Positions 49,666 to 59,519 are shown, counted from the first letter of the stretch. The stretch: 64,000 nucleotides of DNA from Ferruginibacter sp. (GCA_013141115.1 JABFRP010000002.1:2816875-2880874), one strand, 5' to 3'. Made by a program: numbers and translations. The notes: a model not told the origin generated them from the letters alone.

Positions 49666-50691
49666 TTAATTATCGGTATCAATTTGATCTGCATCCGGAA
49701 AAAATTCCCACAGGTCATCAAAATAACTGCTGCTGTTATTGCCTGTTGTTAAATAGCCCCGGTTACTTAATGTAAAAGAAAGTGAGCCTTCTCTTGCCGT
49801 ACCTTCAAAACCGGTTTTTTCTGCCCAGGTATCGTTAGCAATATCATACTCCCATGCTGTGCCAATTACGCCGCTTCTGCTGCCGGTAACCAGGTATGCT
49901 TTATTGCTCATTATAAAAGCGGTGGCATTACTTCTTGTAATGTAAGTACTGTAATCGTCATCATAACTATCGTCACTTACGCTGGTAATTTTTCTCTTTT
50001 CCGTCCATGTATCGGTAGTGGCATCATACATCCAAAAATCATTAAGATAACTGCCATTATTTATACCGGTAACTACATACGCTTTACTGTTGTAAACAAA
50101 TACAGTGGCATCAGTTCTCTTGCTGCCTGTTAAACTTGCTTTTTGTATCCAGGTATTTGTAGTTGGCGAATATTCCCACAGGTCTTTTAAATAATTTCCA
50201 TCATATCCTGTTGTTACATAGCCTTTGTCACTAATGGCAAATGCTACTGCGCCATAGCGTGCAGTGCCTCCAAAATCAGCAATCCTTGTCCACGCATTTG
50301 TTGCAGGATTGTATTCCCAAAAATCGGTTAGCTTATTAAGTCCATCGTAACCTGTGCCTACATACCCTTTGCCATTTACAGTAAAGGCCACTGCGCTGTT
50401 TCTTGCCGTTCCCGGAAAATCAGCTTTTTTTAACCAGGTACCATTGGTTTGGTTGTACTCCCAAAAATCATTCAACCGGTTGGTGCCATCATAACCACTG
50501 CCCACATAAACTTTATCGCCAATGGTAAAGGTTACCGCTTCTGTTCTGCCCACGCCTTCAAATTCCGAACTTCTTTTCCAGTTGCCGGTAATAGAAGTAT
50601 CGTCGGTACTGGTTTTTGTGCAGGAAGCAATAATAGCCATAAGGCATAATAAAATAAAAGATAATTTAAAACGGGTTTTAATTTTTTGCAT
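49666..50691 (-). CDS. Kelch-repeat lipoprotein
   Basis: 341 residues from the ATG at 50691 (an ATG two codons upstream at 50697 is equally possible); the 73-codon longer frame has no signal and is rejected. Lipobox IIASC. About six Kelch blades repeat every ~48-50 residues, each with a Gly-Tyr-Asp-Gly loop followed by DFWEYNP-type strand and a W (for example LTDFWEYNPATNAW, LKDLWEYSPTTNTW). A six-bladed propeller at the outer membrane; related proteins in Bacteroidota act in sialic acid handling or adhesion, but nothing here supports a specific ligand. Confidence 0.8.
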   Translation of the reverse strand: MQKIKTRFKLSFILLCLMAIIASCTKTSTDDTSITGNWKRSSEFEGVGRTEAVTFTIGDKVYVGSGYDGTNRLNDFWEYNQTNGTWLKKADFPGTARNSAVAFTVNGKGYVGTGYDGLNKLTDFWEYNPATNAWTRIADFGGTARYGAVAFAISDKGYVTTGYDGNYLKDLWEYSPTTNTWIQKASLTGSKRTDATVFVYNSKAYVVTGINNGSYLNDFWMYDATTDTWTEKRKITSVSDDSYDDDYSTYITRSNATAFIMSNKAYLVTGSRSGVIGTAWEYDIANDTWAEKTGFEGTAREGSLSFTLSNRGYLTTGNNSSSYFDDLWEFFPDADQIDTDN

Positions 50692-50938
50692 ACACATGTT
50701 TTTTTTCAATGCAAATATTTTTATAAAACCCGTTAAAGAAAATGTTAAAGGGATTAAAGCGGACAAAAAAACAACTGAATAAGACAGATGCGATGTTGAG
50801 GAAAAACAGAAGTTATGAGAGTTTTTTATTGCTATAAAATCATAAAACACTTTAACAGTAAAAAAAGTTAAAAGAGCTGCATAAAATTTGCCGAACGCCT
50901 TTGCATACACAACTTTGCCGCTTATTGAAAAACTGCCG

Positions 50939-52096
50939 ATGATAGCAATTTTAAAAGAGAAAAAAATATTTTACAGGCTTATCTTATGGGCACTTATCAC
51001 TACTCCTTTATTTGGATTACTGGGCGGCACACCTTTTTTAACGTTTAATTTTAGCGAGCTCAGTAATTTTTTACCTGGTATTTATTTTGTAACATTTACT
51101 ACTTTATTATTTTGGATAATTAATATTGCGCTTTTGGTGCTGGCTGAAAAATGGGCTGTCTTAAAAAATATATTCCTTCGTGCCGCAATAAGTATAGTAG
51201 TGGGCTTGGTATTATCATCAACGCTGTTTTATTATTTCAGGTTAAATAGTCCGCCACCTTTTCGTATAGAAGGTAAAAATATAGGCGGCGAAAGAATGAT
51301 TAGTTTTGGCGTAGGAGATAAAGCAAAAACTTTTAAGTTTAGTCCTGCCGATTCTAATTTTGTTCCCGTAGCAGCCCCTTCATTCATCAGGCAACCTAAC
51401 CATTTCTTTTTCTCTCCGCAGGTGATGCGTTCCCTCACTATCAATCTTATCATTCTTACTTTGTGTGAGTTGGTGTTTATGTACTTCCGCAAACAAAAAA
51501 TTGAGGATGAAAATACCCGGCTGAAACAATCTAACTTGGAAGCAAAAAACAACCAGCTTAAAATGCAGCTGCACCCGCATTTTTTATTCAACTCTTTAAA
51601 TACGCTGCGGCTGCTTTTAAAAAAAGATGCTGATAAGGCAGAAGATTACCTGCTTAAATTATCGGAGATGCTGCGCTTTTCCACTACATCTGCTTTGCAT
51701 GATACGGTAGCTGTGGAAGATGAATTAAAACTTTGCCTGAGTTATTTGCAAATGCAAAAGGTTCGCTTTGGCGACATGCTATATTTTGAAATTACAAATC
51801 CGCAGTTATATTTGGCAAAAGGAAAGTTGCCGGTATACTCCTTACAATTACTGGCCGAAAACGCTATAAAGCATAATTCGTTTACTAACGAGGCACCACT
51901 TACGATCTATATCAATTACAGCGAAACTGCTAATACAATAACTGTAAAAAATAAGATGCAACCCAAAAGAATAATGGAAGCCACTACAAAAACAGGGTTG
52001 AAAAATTTAGAAGAAAGATACAGGTTGCTGAGTGATGAAAATATTGAGGTTGTAAATACAGGAAATGAGTTTGCCGTAGCTGTAAAAATATTGTAA
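50939..52096 (+). CDS. LytS/YpdA-type sensor histidine kinase
   Basis: 385 residues from the ATG at 50939. Four N-terminal membrane helices (about residues 8-110), a short extracytoplasmic/linker section, another helix near 170, a coiled coil (ENTRLKQSNLEAKNNQLKMQL), then the His_kinase domain with the phosphorylated His in QLHPHFLFNSLNTL. The ATPase domain has the N-box LQLLAENAIKHN and ends TGLKNLEERYRLL. It phosphorylates the LytTR regulator encoded 95 bases downstream. Signal unknown. Confidence 0.92.
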   Translation: MIAILKEKKIFYRLILWALITTPLFGLLGGTPFLTFNFSELSNFLPGIYFVTFTTLLFWIINIALLVLAEKWAVLKNIFLRAAISIVVGLVLSSTLFYYFRLNSPPPFRIEGKNIGGERMISFGVGDKAKTFKFSPADSNFVPVAAPSFIRQPNHFFFSPQVMRSLTINLIILTLCELVFMYFRKQKIEDENTRLKQSNLEAKNNQLKMQLHPHFLFNSLNTLRLLLKKDADKAEDYLLKLSEMLRFSTTSALHDTVAVEDELKLCLSYLQMQKVRFGDMLYFEITNPQLYLAKGKLPVYSLQLLAENAIKHNSFTNEAPLTIYINYSETANTITVKNKMQPKRIMEATTKTGLKNLEERYRLLSDENIEVVNTGNEFAVAVKIL

Positions 52097-52190
52097 CCTG
52101 CATAAGGTACTTAACAACGGGGCTTAGTAATCAGGTGCTGTAACTAAAATGCTAAGCCAATAAAAATACTTAACCAAAAAACCAACTGCC

Positions 52191-52952
52191 ATGAATGTAG
52201 TGTTAATAGAAGATGAAAAATTAGTCTCCGACGATCTTTCAGATATATTACAATCTTTAGATGGTAATATCCACATCAGCAAAACCATCAGCTCGGTAAA
52301 AGAGGCTATGCACTATTTTAAAAATAACGCTACGCCACAATTAATTTTTAGTGATATACAATTGGGGGATGGATATAGTTTTGAAATTTTTAAAGAATTG
52401 CAAACTACCACACCGGTAATTTACTGCACTGCTTTTAACGAGCATGCATTGCAGGCATTTGAAAATAATGGTATTGCTTATGTATTAAAACCTTATTCTA
52501 AAAATACTATCAGGCAGGCATTGGATAAATACCAGTCGCTTAAAAAAACATTTGTACTGCAGCAGCAGCAAATTAATTACGATCAGTTGATCAATGCCAT
52601 TACCGGTAACAGCATAAAATCACAAACCTTACTGGTAAATTATAAAAACAAAATAATACCGGTAAAAATTACCGATGTGGCATTTTTTACTATCGAACAT
52701 AAAACAACTTCGTTGGTAACTTTACAAAATCAGCAATACAGCATTAGTCATACACTGGATGAACTGGAACAAATTTGCGGTGCAGATTTCTTTAGGGCCA
52801 ACCGCCAGTTTTTAATTAATAAAGCCGGCGTAAAAGAAGTATTGCATTATGGCCTTAGAAAATTGTTTGTAAATCTTTGTGTGGAAACTAAAGGCGAAGT
52901 GGTGATCAATAAAGTAAAAACCACTGTTTTTTTAAATTGGTTAAAAGGGTAG
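52191..52952 (+). CDS. LytTR-family response regulator
   Basis: 253 residues: receiver domain with the acidic pair in VVLIEDEK and phospho-acceptor Asp55 (LIFSDIQLGDG), Thr of YCTAFNEHA and Lys of YVLKPY; linker; C-terminal LytTR DNA-binding domain beginning near residue 145 (LLVNYKNKIIPVKITDVAFF) with the FFRANRQFLINKAGV signature. Pairs with the LytS kinase just upstream. Members bind direct repeats and act as activators; no target is evident. Confidence 0.93.
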   Translation: MNVVLIEDEKLVSDDLSDILQSLDGNIHISKTISSVKEAMHYFKNNATPQLIFSDIQLGDGYSFEIFKELQTTTPVIYCTAFNEHALQAFENNGIAYVLKPYSKNTIRQALDKYQSLKKTFVLQQQQINYDQLINAITGNSIKSQTLLVNYKNKIIPVKITDVAFFTIEHKTTSLVTLQNQQYSISHTLDELEQICGADFFRANRQFLINKAGVKEVLHYGLRKLFVNLCVETKGEVVINKVKTTVFLNWLKG

Positions 52953-53079
52953 GGAGTAGCTTTTATTGTAGTAGTTACAATATCAGCCTCTGCTGAATTG
53001 TTGCAGGAAGTTGTATTTATAATCCGTAAAAATCAACTATTGTACTTTCAGCAACAATTTTTTTAAGCAGGATATTTAA

Positions 53080-54108
53080 TTACATACTCTGCCACTTAAC
53101 TATATGGATCTTGCCGTTAGTAAAATTAATGATATTGCCTGTTGTGTCTATAGTTTGTGTGCTGAATGTGGCATCAAGGTTTCTTTGGGAAGTATCTAAA
53201 CCGGTTATGGTTATAGTGCCGGTTACAGGAAAAAATTTTTCATCAACATTATGAACGTTGTAACTGAAAATATGCTTTTGAGCATTAAGAGGTTGATAAA
53301 AAAAGGGTGCTTTTTCAGGGTACAATTGAAATGTTCCGGTACCTGATGAAAGCGGAAGTTGAAATGATAAATATCTTTCGGCATTCAGGTGATAGGAACG
53401 GCTCCAGGAACTTTGAAAACCTATGCCATCCAGATAATAACCTGGTATTTTTAACTCCAAAAATTGGTTTTGAGTACCAATCATCATCGTTATTTTCTTA
53501 AACATATCTGTTGAGTACCAGTTGAGGTTATTAATACTGGCACTTACGTAACTGCCGTTTCCATATCTCCAGTGAGCAGTATCCAGCTTAATGTTATCAA
53601 TAACTCCGTTTTGAATAGTAATAGATTTTTTCTGGTTGGGGGAATAGCCGGTTGCATTAAATGTGGCCGACATTTTTTTAGTAAGTGTATCAAGTTTTGA
53701 TAATGTAATTGTACCACCCATTGCTGTAGGCTTGTTAAGGTCGCAGTAATAAATATCCGTGCCGGATACATTAGCACTGCTAAAATCTTCAACTATCTCC
53801 AGGCCTGTTGTTCTGTTAGGGCCAATAGTATAACTTTTTAGGGGAGATATGGTGTCCAGTGTAATAAAAAACCGTAATTCATCTTTACTGTCCTTATCAA
53901 TAGCAGCAATGCTTAACTGTTTAGTGTAAGGGTAATAAACAGCCCGGTATTCGCAACCATTCCAAGGTTCATTATTAATAGAGGCAGAAAAAGTTTCTGT
54001 TCCCGACAGATTGCAGGTTCTTTCAGGATTGTTGTTGGCCGGATCTTTTATGCAGGCATAAAAAAGAACCGGCATAAGTAAAAGGGATAAACGGAGTAAA
54101 TTTTTCAT
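53080..54108 (-). CDS. Lipoprotein of unknown function (DUF6252-like, two similar halves)
   Basis: 342 residues from the ATG at 54108. Lipobox LFYAC, Cys about 19. The mature part appears to contain two similar beta domains: each begins with a SINNxxWx motif (ASINNEPWNGC and ASINNLNWYST) and ends with a GTITLSKLD/GTITITGLD strand followed by K/R-x-LDATF or MSATFNATG. Such proteins are common, uncharacterised surface lipoproteins in Bacteroidota. Monocistronic by position. Confidence 0.65.
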   Translation of the reverse strand: MKNLLRLSLLLMPVLFYACIKDPANNNPERTCNLSGTETFSASINNEPWNGCEYRAVYYPYTKQLSIAAIDKDSKDELRFFITLDTISPLKSYTIGPNRTTGLEIVEDFSSANVSGTDIYYCDLNKPTAMGGTITLSKLDTLTKKMSATFNATGYSPNQKKSITIQNGVIDNIKLDTAHWRYGNGSYVSASINNLNWYSTDMFKKITMMIGTQNQFLELKIPGYYLDGIGFQSSWSRSYHLNAERYLSFQLPLSSGTGTFQLYPEKAPFFYQPLNAQKHIFSYNVHNVDEKFFPVTGTITITGLDTSQRNLDATFSTQTIDTTGNIINFTNGKIHIVKWQSM

Positions 54109-54197
54109 ATTGCAATTTAAGGTTAATAATGCGGTGCAGCAAGGCATATGGAAGGTATTGCTGGTATTATGGGAACAGAATTGTGCCTACGTACCCT

Positions 54198-54224
54198 AAA
54201 AAAAAACCTCTCATTGCTGAAAGG
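54198..54224 (-). terminator. Intrinsic terminator behind a tRNA remnant
   Basis: On the minus strand CCTTTCA (54224-54218) pairs with TGAGAGG (54213-54207) over a GCAA tetraloop and runs into nine T. No intact minus-strand gene ends here; it follows the tRNA remnant at 54257-54235, as a tRNA terminator would. Confidence 0.65.
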
Positions 54225-54234
54225 CTTGTTTTTA

Positions 54235-54257
54235 GTACCACGTACGGTTATCGAACC
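54235..54257 (-). pseudogene. Remnant of a tRNA-Glu 3' end (T-arm and acceptor strand)
   Basis: Twenty of 23 bases match the 3' end of the intact tRNA-Glu (56725-56747) in the same orientation: GTACCACGTACGG is identical, three bases differ, then TCGAACC is identical. The T-stem no longer pairs fully, and no 5' half is found upstream. Either a decayed tRNA copy or an attachment-site-like duplicate of the tRNA end. Confidence 0.55.
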
Positions 54258-54681
54258 AATTTTTTTTACTTTACTCTTGTTTGCTCTGTGACGTAAGACT
54301 GTGCTGTATTATAGCGTGTGGGCTCGTGTTTTAGAAAGTAAGGCAGATTAAAGAAAATGAACTAAAATTAAAATGTTCCCTCCTCTGGGGTATTTATATA
54401 CTGTATTTTCACCGAAACTTATACTGTATGCCCGACATGTTAATACTGAATTATATAGAATAGATGAATTGGAAACATTTAAATATACAGCTTCATTAGT
54501 AGAATATATTAGGAAAGTATAAACATAAATTTAACTAATTGGATTTGTTGATAGGGGAGTTAACGCATCCGGATTCTTGTTATAAATCTATTCGATAGCA
54601 GGCAATTTTTGAATTTTTGATAAACATCACTTTAAGTATCATATAAATCATAACGATACGAATTTTATTGTTTAGATTTAT
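54258..54681. other. Gene-free, AT-rich gap before the PAS kinase
   Basis: No gene is recognised. The only open frame is a short one, 54373-54522 (+), encoding 49 residues beginning MFPPLGYLYTVF and ending LVEYIRKV; I have no evidence that it is expressed, and it could be a remnant of a larger gene. No further repeats or hairpins stand out. Confidence 0.4.
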
Positions 54682-56505
54682 ATGTCCTCCCGATTGTTTC
54701 CAATATTTAGTGCTATGAACCAGTTTCAAGATTTTTTCAAAAACAATACTGCAATCATGTTGCTTATAGATATTGATAATGGAAACATTACTGATGCTAA
54801 TACAACTGCCGTAGAATTTTACAAGTATGACTATAAAAAATTATGTTCACTGAATATTGCGGATATTAATATTCTTTCCAAAAATGAAATTCAGAAACAA
54901 ATTAATGGGCTTCATAATAGCTCTATCATAAGACCATACTACAAACATAAAATTGCAGATAATACAATCAGGGATATTCAGGTTTTTGCAACACCTGTTC
55001 AAGATAAGGGGCAAAGGTATAATTTAGCTATAATTCAAGATGTAACCGAACAAAAAACTGCTGAAATTTCACTAAAAGAAAGCGAAGCAAATTTAAAAGC
55101 TGCAGAACAACTTGGTAAATTTGGACATTTTGAGTTTGATCTTACTTCCCAAATGTTCAATTTTTCTGAAGGAGGCGTTAATTTATATGGACTAGATTCA
55201 AATCTGGTTCCTGCCACATTGATAAAAGAAATGCGATGTACTGAATATGATAAATTAATGGATGAAGTAATTGCCAACTTAAAAAAAGACGAATATCCTT
55301 CAGAAATTGAATATAAAATTAAAAGATTGGTAGATGATAAATTAATAGGTATTCGAATTATTTCACAATATTCAAAAGAAAGAAATATAGTTTTTGGCTC
55401 TGTGCAAGATGTCACCGAACGCATGAATGCCACTGAGGCTTTAAAACAAAGCGAAGAAAAATTTAAGCACTTGATCTCGGAAATGACTGTTGGTATAGTA
55501 GTGCATGCTTCTAATGCTGAAATAAACCTTTATAATTCAAAAGCAATCGAACTGCTAGGTATTAGTGGAAATCAGCTTTTAGGTAAATCACCATTTAGCA
55601 GGGACTGGAACGTGATACATGAAGACGGCAGCAATTTTCCAGCTAAAAACCATCCAGCTACTGAAGCAATTGTTAAAGGAGAGGTAGTTAGGGATGTTGT
55701 TATGGGTGTGTATCGGCCATTAAAAAAAGACAGGGTATGGCTATTAGTGACTGCTATTCCTGAAATTAAAAATGGATTGGTTCATCAAGTAGTTGTGACT
55801 TTTTATGATATAACTGAAAAAAGAATAAAAGATGAAAAAATTATACAGTTAAATAATGAATTAAAAGAATTGTCAACACATTTACAAAGGCTTAGAGAAG
55901 TAGAGAGAAATAAACTTGCAGTTGAAGTACATGATAAATTGGGGCAAAAATTGATTGGAGTTAAGTTTCAAATTAATATTCTTAAATCTAAACTCAAGGA
56001 ATATAAGCCTGACTTGAGTGAAATAATTACACCAATAGCTGAAGAGGTTGCTTTTATGGTAAAAGATTTTGGTATTATATATAATAAAGTAAATCCTTCA
56101 TTTATTGAAGATTTAGAGCTTTTTGATATGATAGAGAACTTGATTTATACTTATCGAAAACAAACTAAAATAAAGATAGATTTTTCATCTAATGTCCAAA
56201 ATGAGAAATTGCCTAGTAACTTTAAGAGGGTTATTTACAATACAGTTAATGAATGCCTGAATAATTTAGTGGCCCATTCAAAAGCAAAGAATGCTATTGT
56301 AAAGTTATTTAAAATTAATGGCACCCTTTCATTGATAGTGCAAGACGATGGAATTGGATTTAATATTTCGGGTTTAGATTATAAAAAACAGATTGGACTA
56401 ATAGAAATGCGTGAAAATATTCAATCAATTGGAGGGGTAATTGATTTTGAATCTGTGCTTGAAAGAGGCACAATTATAAAAGTAAACATCCCCCAAACTA
56501 GTTAG
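54682..56505 (+). CDS. PAS-domain sensor histidine kinase, HisKA_3 (NarX/NreB) type, soluble
   Basis: 607 residues (an ATG at 54715 is a possible shorter start). No membrane helices. A first PAS domain (about 15-125) ends in YNLAIIQDVTEQKTAE, a second (about 140-250) in VFGSVQDVTERMNA, and a third (about 265-385) in VVVTFYDITEKRIKDE. Then a coiled coil leads to the HisKA_3 dimerisation helix with the phospho-His in EVERNKLAVEVHDKLGQ and an HATPase_c domain (NECLNNLVAHSKAKNA, DDGIGFN). Such kinases partner LuxR-type regulators, but none is encoded nearby, so it is orphan here. It looks more AT-rich than flanking genes and sits between the tRNA remnant and tRNA-Glu. Confidence 0.88.
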   Translation: MSSRLFPIFSAMNQFQDFFKNNTAIMLLIDIDNGNITDANTTAVEFYKYDYKKLCSLNIADINILSKNEIQKQINGLHNSSIIRPYYKHKIADNTIRDIQVFATPVQDKGQRYNLAIIQDVTEQKTAEISLKESEANLKAAEQLGKFGHFEFDLTSQMFNFSEGGVNLYGLDSNLVPATLIKEMRCTEYDKLMDEVIANLKKDEYPSEIEYKIKRLVDDKLIGIRIISQYSKERNIVFGSVQDVTERMNATEALKQSEEKFKHLISEMTVGIVVHASNAEINLYNSKAIELLGISGNQLLGKSPFSRDWNVIHEDGSNFPAKNHPATEAIVKGEVVRDVVMGVYRPLKKDRVWLLVTAIPEIKNGLVHQVVVTFYDITEKRIKDEKIIQLNNELKELSTHLQRLREVERNKLAVEVHDKLGQKLIGVKFQINILKSKLKEYKPDLSEIITPIAEEVAFMVKDFGIIYNKVNPSFIEDLELFDMIENLIYTYRKQTKIKIDFSSNVQNEKLPSNFKRVIYNTVNECLNNLVAHSKAKNAIVKLFKINGTLSLIVQDDGIGFNISGLDYKKQIGLIEMRENIQSIGGVIDFESVLERGTIIKVNIPQTS

Positions 56506-56672
56506 GTCTAACGCTTATTTGGCAATATCATGTGTAGGTATTAATTTCTTTTTAACTACGAATTAAGTAAATCTCGTGTCCTATGAATATCAATGGTGAA
56601 ATTTATGGATTTATAATATAGCATTGTAAGGAGTAATAATTATCATACCCCCCCCTCTAAGCTCCCCCTGTA

Positions 56673-56718
56673 AAAAATAAAAGCCCTGAAAGTTAACACT
56701 ATCAAGGCTTTTATTTTT
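56673..56718 (-). terminator. Long hairpin terminator downstream of tRNA-Glu
   Basis: AAAAATAAAAGCC (56673-56685) and its exact complement GGCTTTTATTTTT (56706-56718) flank a partly pairing loop. Read on the minus strand it ends in a T-rich run and lies 7 bases past the tRNA 3' end; it can also serve the histidine kinase on the plus strand. A run of eight C (56648-56655) precedes it. Confidence 0.75.
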
Positions 56719-56725
56719 AAATCTG

Positions 56726-56798
56726 TACCACGTACGGGATTCGAACCCGTGATTCCTCCGTGAAAGGGAGGCGTCTTAACCCCTTGACCAACGCGGCA
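56726..56798 (-). tRNA. tRNA-Glu, anticodon TTC
   Basis: 73 bases. On the minus strand the acceptor arm TGCCGCG pairs with CGTGGTA (two G-U pairs), the anticodon stem CCTCC/GGAGG encloses CTTTCAC with anticodon TTC, and the T-arm is ACGGG-TTCGAAT-CCCGT. The discriminator/CCA is not encoded. The terminator follows immediately. The rest of 56506-57009 holds only a leader for gap and no further gene. Confidence 0.95.
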
Positions 56799-56963
56799 TC
56801 TTTTATTAAAGGACGGCAAAGATAACGTGTGGCAGTTTTTCAGCCAAATATTTTAAGAGATAAAGCGGTATTTTTTTTTATAACAGTTGCGGCGGGTAAA
56901 ATATCATTTGTTCACAAGACCAATATCATTAAAATAATTAGGTAATATATCTTTCACATGCTG

Positions 56964-56971
56964 TAGTTTTG
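56964..56971 (+). promoter_or_regulatory. Possible -7 element of the gap promoter
   Basis: TAGTTTTG matches the Bacteroidota -7 consensus TAnnTTTG exactly and lies 38 bases upstream of the gap start codon. A clear -33 TTG at proper spacing is not visible, so the call is tentative. Confidence 0.45.
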
Positions 56972-57009
56972 CGGTCTCAAATTAAAAGTTAATCATTTAA
57001 ATCACAGTT

Positions 57010-58020
57010 ATGAGTACAGTTAAAGTAGCAATCAATGGTTTTGGCCGCATCGGCCGTTTGGTTTTCCGTCAGATATATAACATGCAGGGTATTGATGTGG
57101 TTGCCATCAATGACTTAACCAGTCCGGCAGTATTGGCACATTTATTAAAGTATGACAGCGCACAAGGCCGATTTGACCAAACTGTTACTCATACCGAAAA
57201 TTCTATTGTAGTAAATGGCCACGAAGTAAAAATATACGCACAAAAAGATCCTGCTCAAATTCCATGGGGTACACACAATGTAGATGTTGTAATTGAAAGC
57301 ACCGGTTTCTTTACAGATAAAGCAAAAGCTGAAGCTCACATTACTGCAGGTGCAAAAAGAGTGGTTATCTCTGCTCCGGCAACAGGCGATTTAAAAACAG
57401 TGGTATTTAATGTAAACCACGCTATATTGGATGGTACCGAAACCATCATTAGCTGTGCAAGTTGTACCACCAACTGTTTGGCACCAATGGCAAAAGTATT
57501 AAATGATAGTTATGGTATTGCACAAGGTATTATGACCACCATTCATGCTTACACCAACGATCAAAATACCTTAGATGCACCGCATGCAAAAGGAGATTTG
57601 CGCAGGGCAAGAGCAGCTGCACAAAACATTGTACCTAACAGCACCGGCGCAGCAAAAGCAATAGGCCTTGTTTTGCCTGAACTTAAAGGAAAATTAGATG
57701 GTAGCGCTCAAAGAGTACCTACTATCACCGGTTCATTAACAGAATTAACTTCTGTATTAAATAAAACAGTAACCGTAGAAGAAATTAACGCAGCAATGAA
57801 AGCCGCCAGCAACGAAAGCTTTGGTTATACCGAAGATGAAATTGTAAGCACTGATATCATTGGTACTACTTTTGGTAGTTTGTTTGATGCTACACAAACC
57901 AAAGTGTTAACTGTAGGCGACAAACAATTGGTTAAAACAGTTAGCTGGTACGATAATGAAATGAGTTATGTATCTCAACTGGTACGTACAGTTAATTATT
58001 TTGCAGGGTTGATTAAGTAA
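57010..58020 (+). CDS. gap: Glyceraldehyde-3-phosphate dehydrogenase
   Basis: 336 residues, cytoplasmic, full family length. NAD-binding motif [13 protein letters not shown] (residues 8-20), catalytic Cys in [13 protein letters not shown] (about residue 153), substrate-binding [19 protein letters not shown] and the C-terminal [15 protein letters not shown]. Oxidises glyceraldehyde-3-phosphate to 1,3-bisphosphoglycerate. Followed by a terminator and then pgk, the next glycolytic step, so functionally paired though possibly separately transcribed. Confidence 0.98.
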   Translation: MSTVKVAINGFGRIGRLVFRQIYNMQGIDVVAINDLTSPAVLAHLLKYDSAQGRFDQTVTHTENSIVVNGHEVKIYAQKDPAQIPWGTHNVDVVIESTGFFTDKAKAEAHITAGAKRVVISAPATGDLKTVVFNVNHAILDGTETIISCASCTTNCLAPMAKVLNDSYGIAQGIMTTIHAYTNDQNTLDAPHAKGDLRRARAAAQNIVPNSTGAAKAIGLVLPELKGKLDGSAQRVPTITGSLTELTSVLNKTVTVEEINAAMKAASNESFGYTEDEIVSTDIIGTTFGSLFDATQTKVLTVGDKQLVKTVSWYDNEMSYVSQLVRTVNYFAGLIK

Positions 58021-58025
58021 TTTAT

Positions 58026-58083
58026 CCTGAGCGTAGTCGAAGGGGCTTTATGCCAGTTTCGAGGGTAGTGAGCGGAGTCGAAC
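58026..58083. repeat. Two copies of a TGAGCGNAGTCGAA-type dispersed repeat
   Basis: TGAGCGTAGTCGAA (58028-58041) and TGAGCGGAGTCGAA (58069-58082) differ at one base and lie 41 bases apart in the gap-pgk spacer. Sequences of this kind recur in intergenic DNA of many Bacteroidota. Confidence 0.6.
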
Positions 58084-58217
58084 TATTGAGAAACGGGTTA
58101 ACATAGGCGAAGGGGAGTTCTGCTTTTTTGAGGGTAACCCACAAGTCCTGTTTAACTTTATTGACTTCGTTCCTGTAAATCGATTCGACCAGTAGTTCTT
58201 TGTTCAACGTATTCAAT

Positions 58218-58254
58218 ACGAGGCCTTCAATATTGTTGGAAGCCTCGTTTATTA
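58218..58254 (+). terminator. Intrinsic terminator between gap and pgk
   Basis: ACGAGGC (58218-58224) and GCCTCGT (58242-58248) form a perfect 7-bp stem that can extend inward through CTTC/GGAA with offsets, followed by TTATTAT. Located 56 bases before pgk. Confidence 0.7.
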
Positions 58255-58304
58255 TATAACCTTTAAAACTAAGTTCTCTGCCGCCTGGCCGAGACAGAGG
58301 TATT

Positions 58305-59519
58305 ATGAGTAAATTTTCCAACCACAACTTTGCCGGCCAAAAAGTGCTGGTACGTGTCGATTTTAATGTTCCTCTCGACGACAAATTCAACATCACCGAC
58401 GATAACAGGATGGCAGCTACCATTCCTACCATAAAAAAAATATTGGCCGATGGTGGTAAAGTAATTTTAATGAGCCACTTTGGCCGCCCAAAAGATGGCC
58501 CAACAGAAAAATATTCTTTAAAGCACCTGGTAAAGCATTTATATGAATTGCTGAATGCAGATGCACACGAACCTGCTACCAAAGTTTTTTTTGCTGATGA
58601 CTGTATTGGGGAGCAGGCTTACTTAACCGCCAACATGCTGCGTAACGGAGAAGTATTGTTGCTGGAAAACCTGCGTTTTTATAAAGAAGAAGAAAAAGGC
58701 GATGAAGCTTTTGCAGAAAAATTAAGCAAACTGGGTGATGTATATGTAAACGATGCATTTGGCACAGCACATAGAGCACACGCCAGCACAGCAGTAATTG
58801 CAAAATTCTTTGCTGCAGATAAAAAAATGTTTGGCCTTTTAATGGAAGGTGAAGTAATTAGTGCCGAAAAAGTATTGCACCAGGCAGAAAAACCTTTTAC
58901 AGCAATTATTGGCGGCGCAAAAGTGTCGGATAAAATACTGATCATCGAAAATTTACTGGAAAGAGCTACCGATATCATTATTGGCGGCGGTATGGCATAT
59001 ACTTTCTTAAAAGCAAGAGGTGGTAAAATTGGCGCTTCGCTTTGCGAAGATGACCGTTTGCAAACCGCATTGGATATTTTAGAAAAAGCCAAAGCAAAAA
59101 ACGTAAGCATTCATTTGCCCGAAGATTCTGTTATTGCGGATAAATTTGCAGCAGATGCTAACACAGAGGTTCGCCCCAGCGATGCAATACCTGATGGCTG
59201 GATGGGATTGGATATTGGCCCTAAAGCAGTAGGTATTTTTAGCGAAGTAATTAAAAATTCCAGAACTATTTTATGGAACGGCCCGATGGGAGTTTTTGAA
59301 ATGGAAAAATTTCAGAACGGCACTAAATCTGTAGCATTGGCGGTAGCTGCTGCTACAGCAACCGGCGCATTTAGTTTGGTAGGCGGCGGTGATAGTGTGG
59401 CTGCTGTAAACCAGTTTGATCTTGCTGATAAAGTAAGTTATGTAAGTACCGGCGGTGGCGCAATGCTGGAATATTTTGAAGGAAAAGTATTGCCGGGTAT
59501 TGCGGCAGTTAAAGAATAG
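58305..59519 (+). CDS. pgk: Phosphoglycerate kinase
   Basis: 404 residues, cytoplasmic. The family signature [13 protein letters not shown] is at residues 15-27, the substrate loop [10 protein letters not shown] near 65, [10 protein letters not shown] near 125, the [10 protein letters not shown] helix, and the nucleotide-binding GGAKVSDKI and [13 protein letters not shown] blocks; the C-terminal GGGDSVAAV and [14 protein letters not shown] are intact. Transfers phosphate from 1,3-bisphosphoglycerate to ADP. Ends before a long hairpin. Confidence 0.98.
   Translation: MSKFSNHNFAGQKVLVRVDFNVPLDDKFNITDDNRMAATIPTIKKILADGGKVILMSHFGRPKDGPTEKYSLKHLVKHLYELLNADAHEPATKVFFADDCIGEQAYLTANMLRNGEVLLLENLRFYKEEEKGDEAFAEKLSKLGDVYVNDAFGTAHRAHASTAVIAKFFAADKKMFGLLMEGEVISAEKVLHQAEKPFTAIIGGAKVSDKILIIENLLERATDIIIGGGMAYTFLKARGGKIGASLCEDDRLQTALDILEKAKAKNVSIHLPEDSVIADKFAADANTEVRPSDAIPDGWMGLDIGPKAVGIFSEVIKNSRTILWNGPMGVFEMEKFQNGTKSVALAVAAATATGAFSLVGGGDSVAAVNQFDLADKVSYVSTGGGAMLEYFEGKVLPGIAAVKE

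Noticed and set aside
58022..58582. A 186-codon minus-strand frame across the gap-pgk spacer and the start of pgk
   Set aside because: Half is antisense to pgk, and the rest reads through a terminator hairpin and dispersed repeats; no start or family signature.
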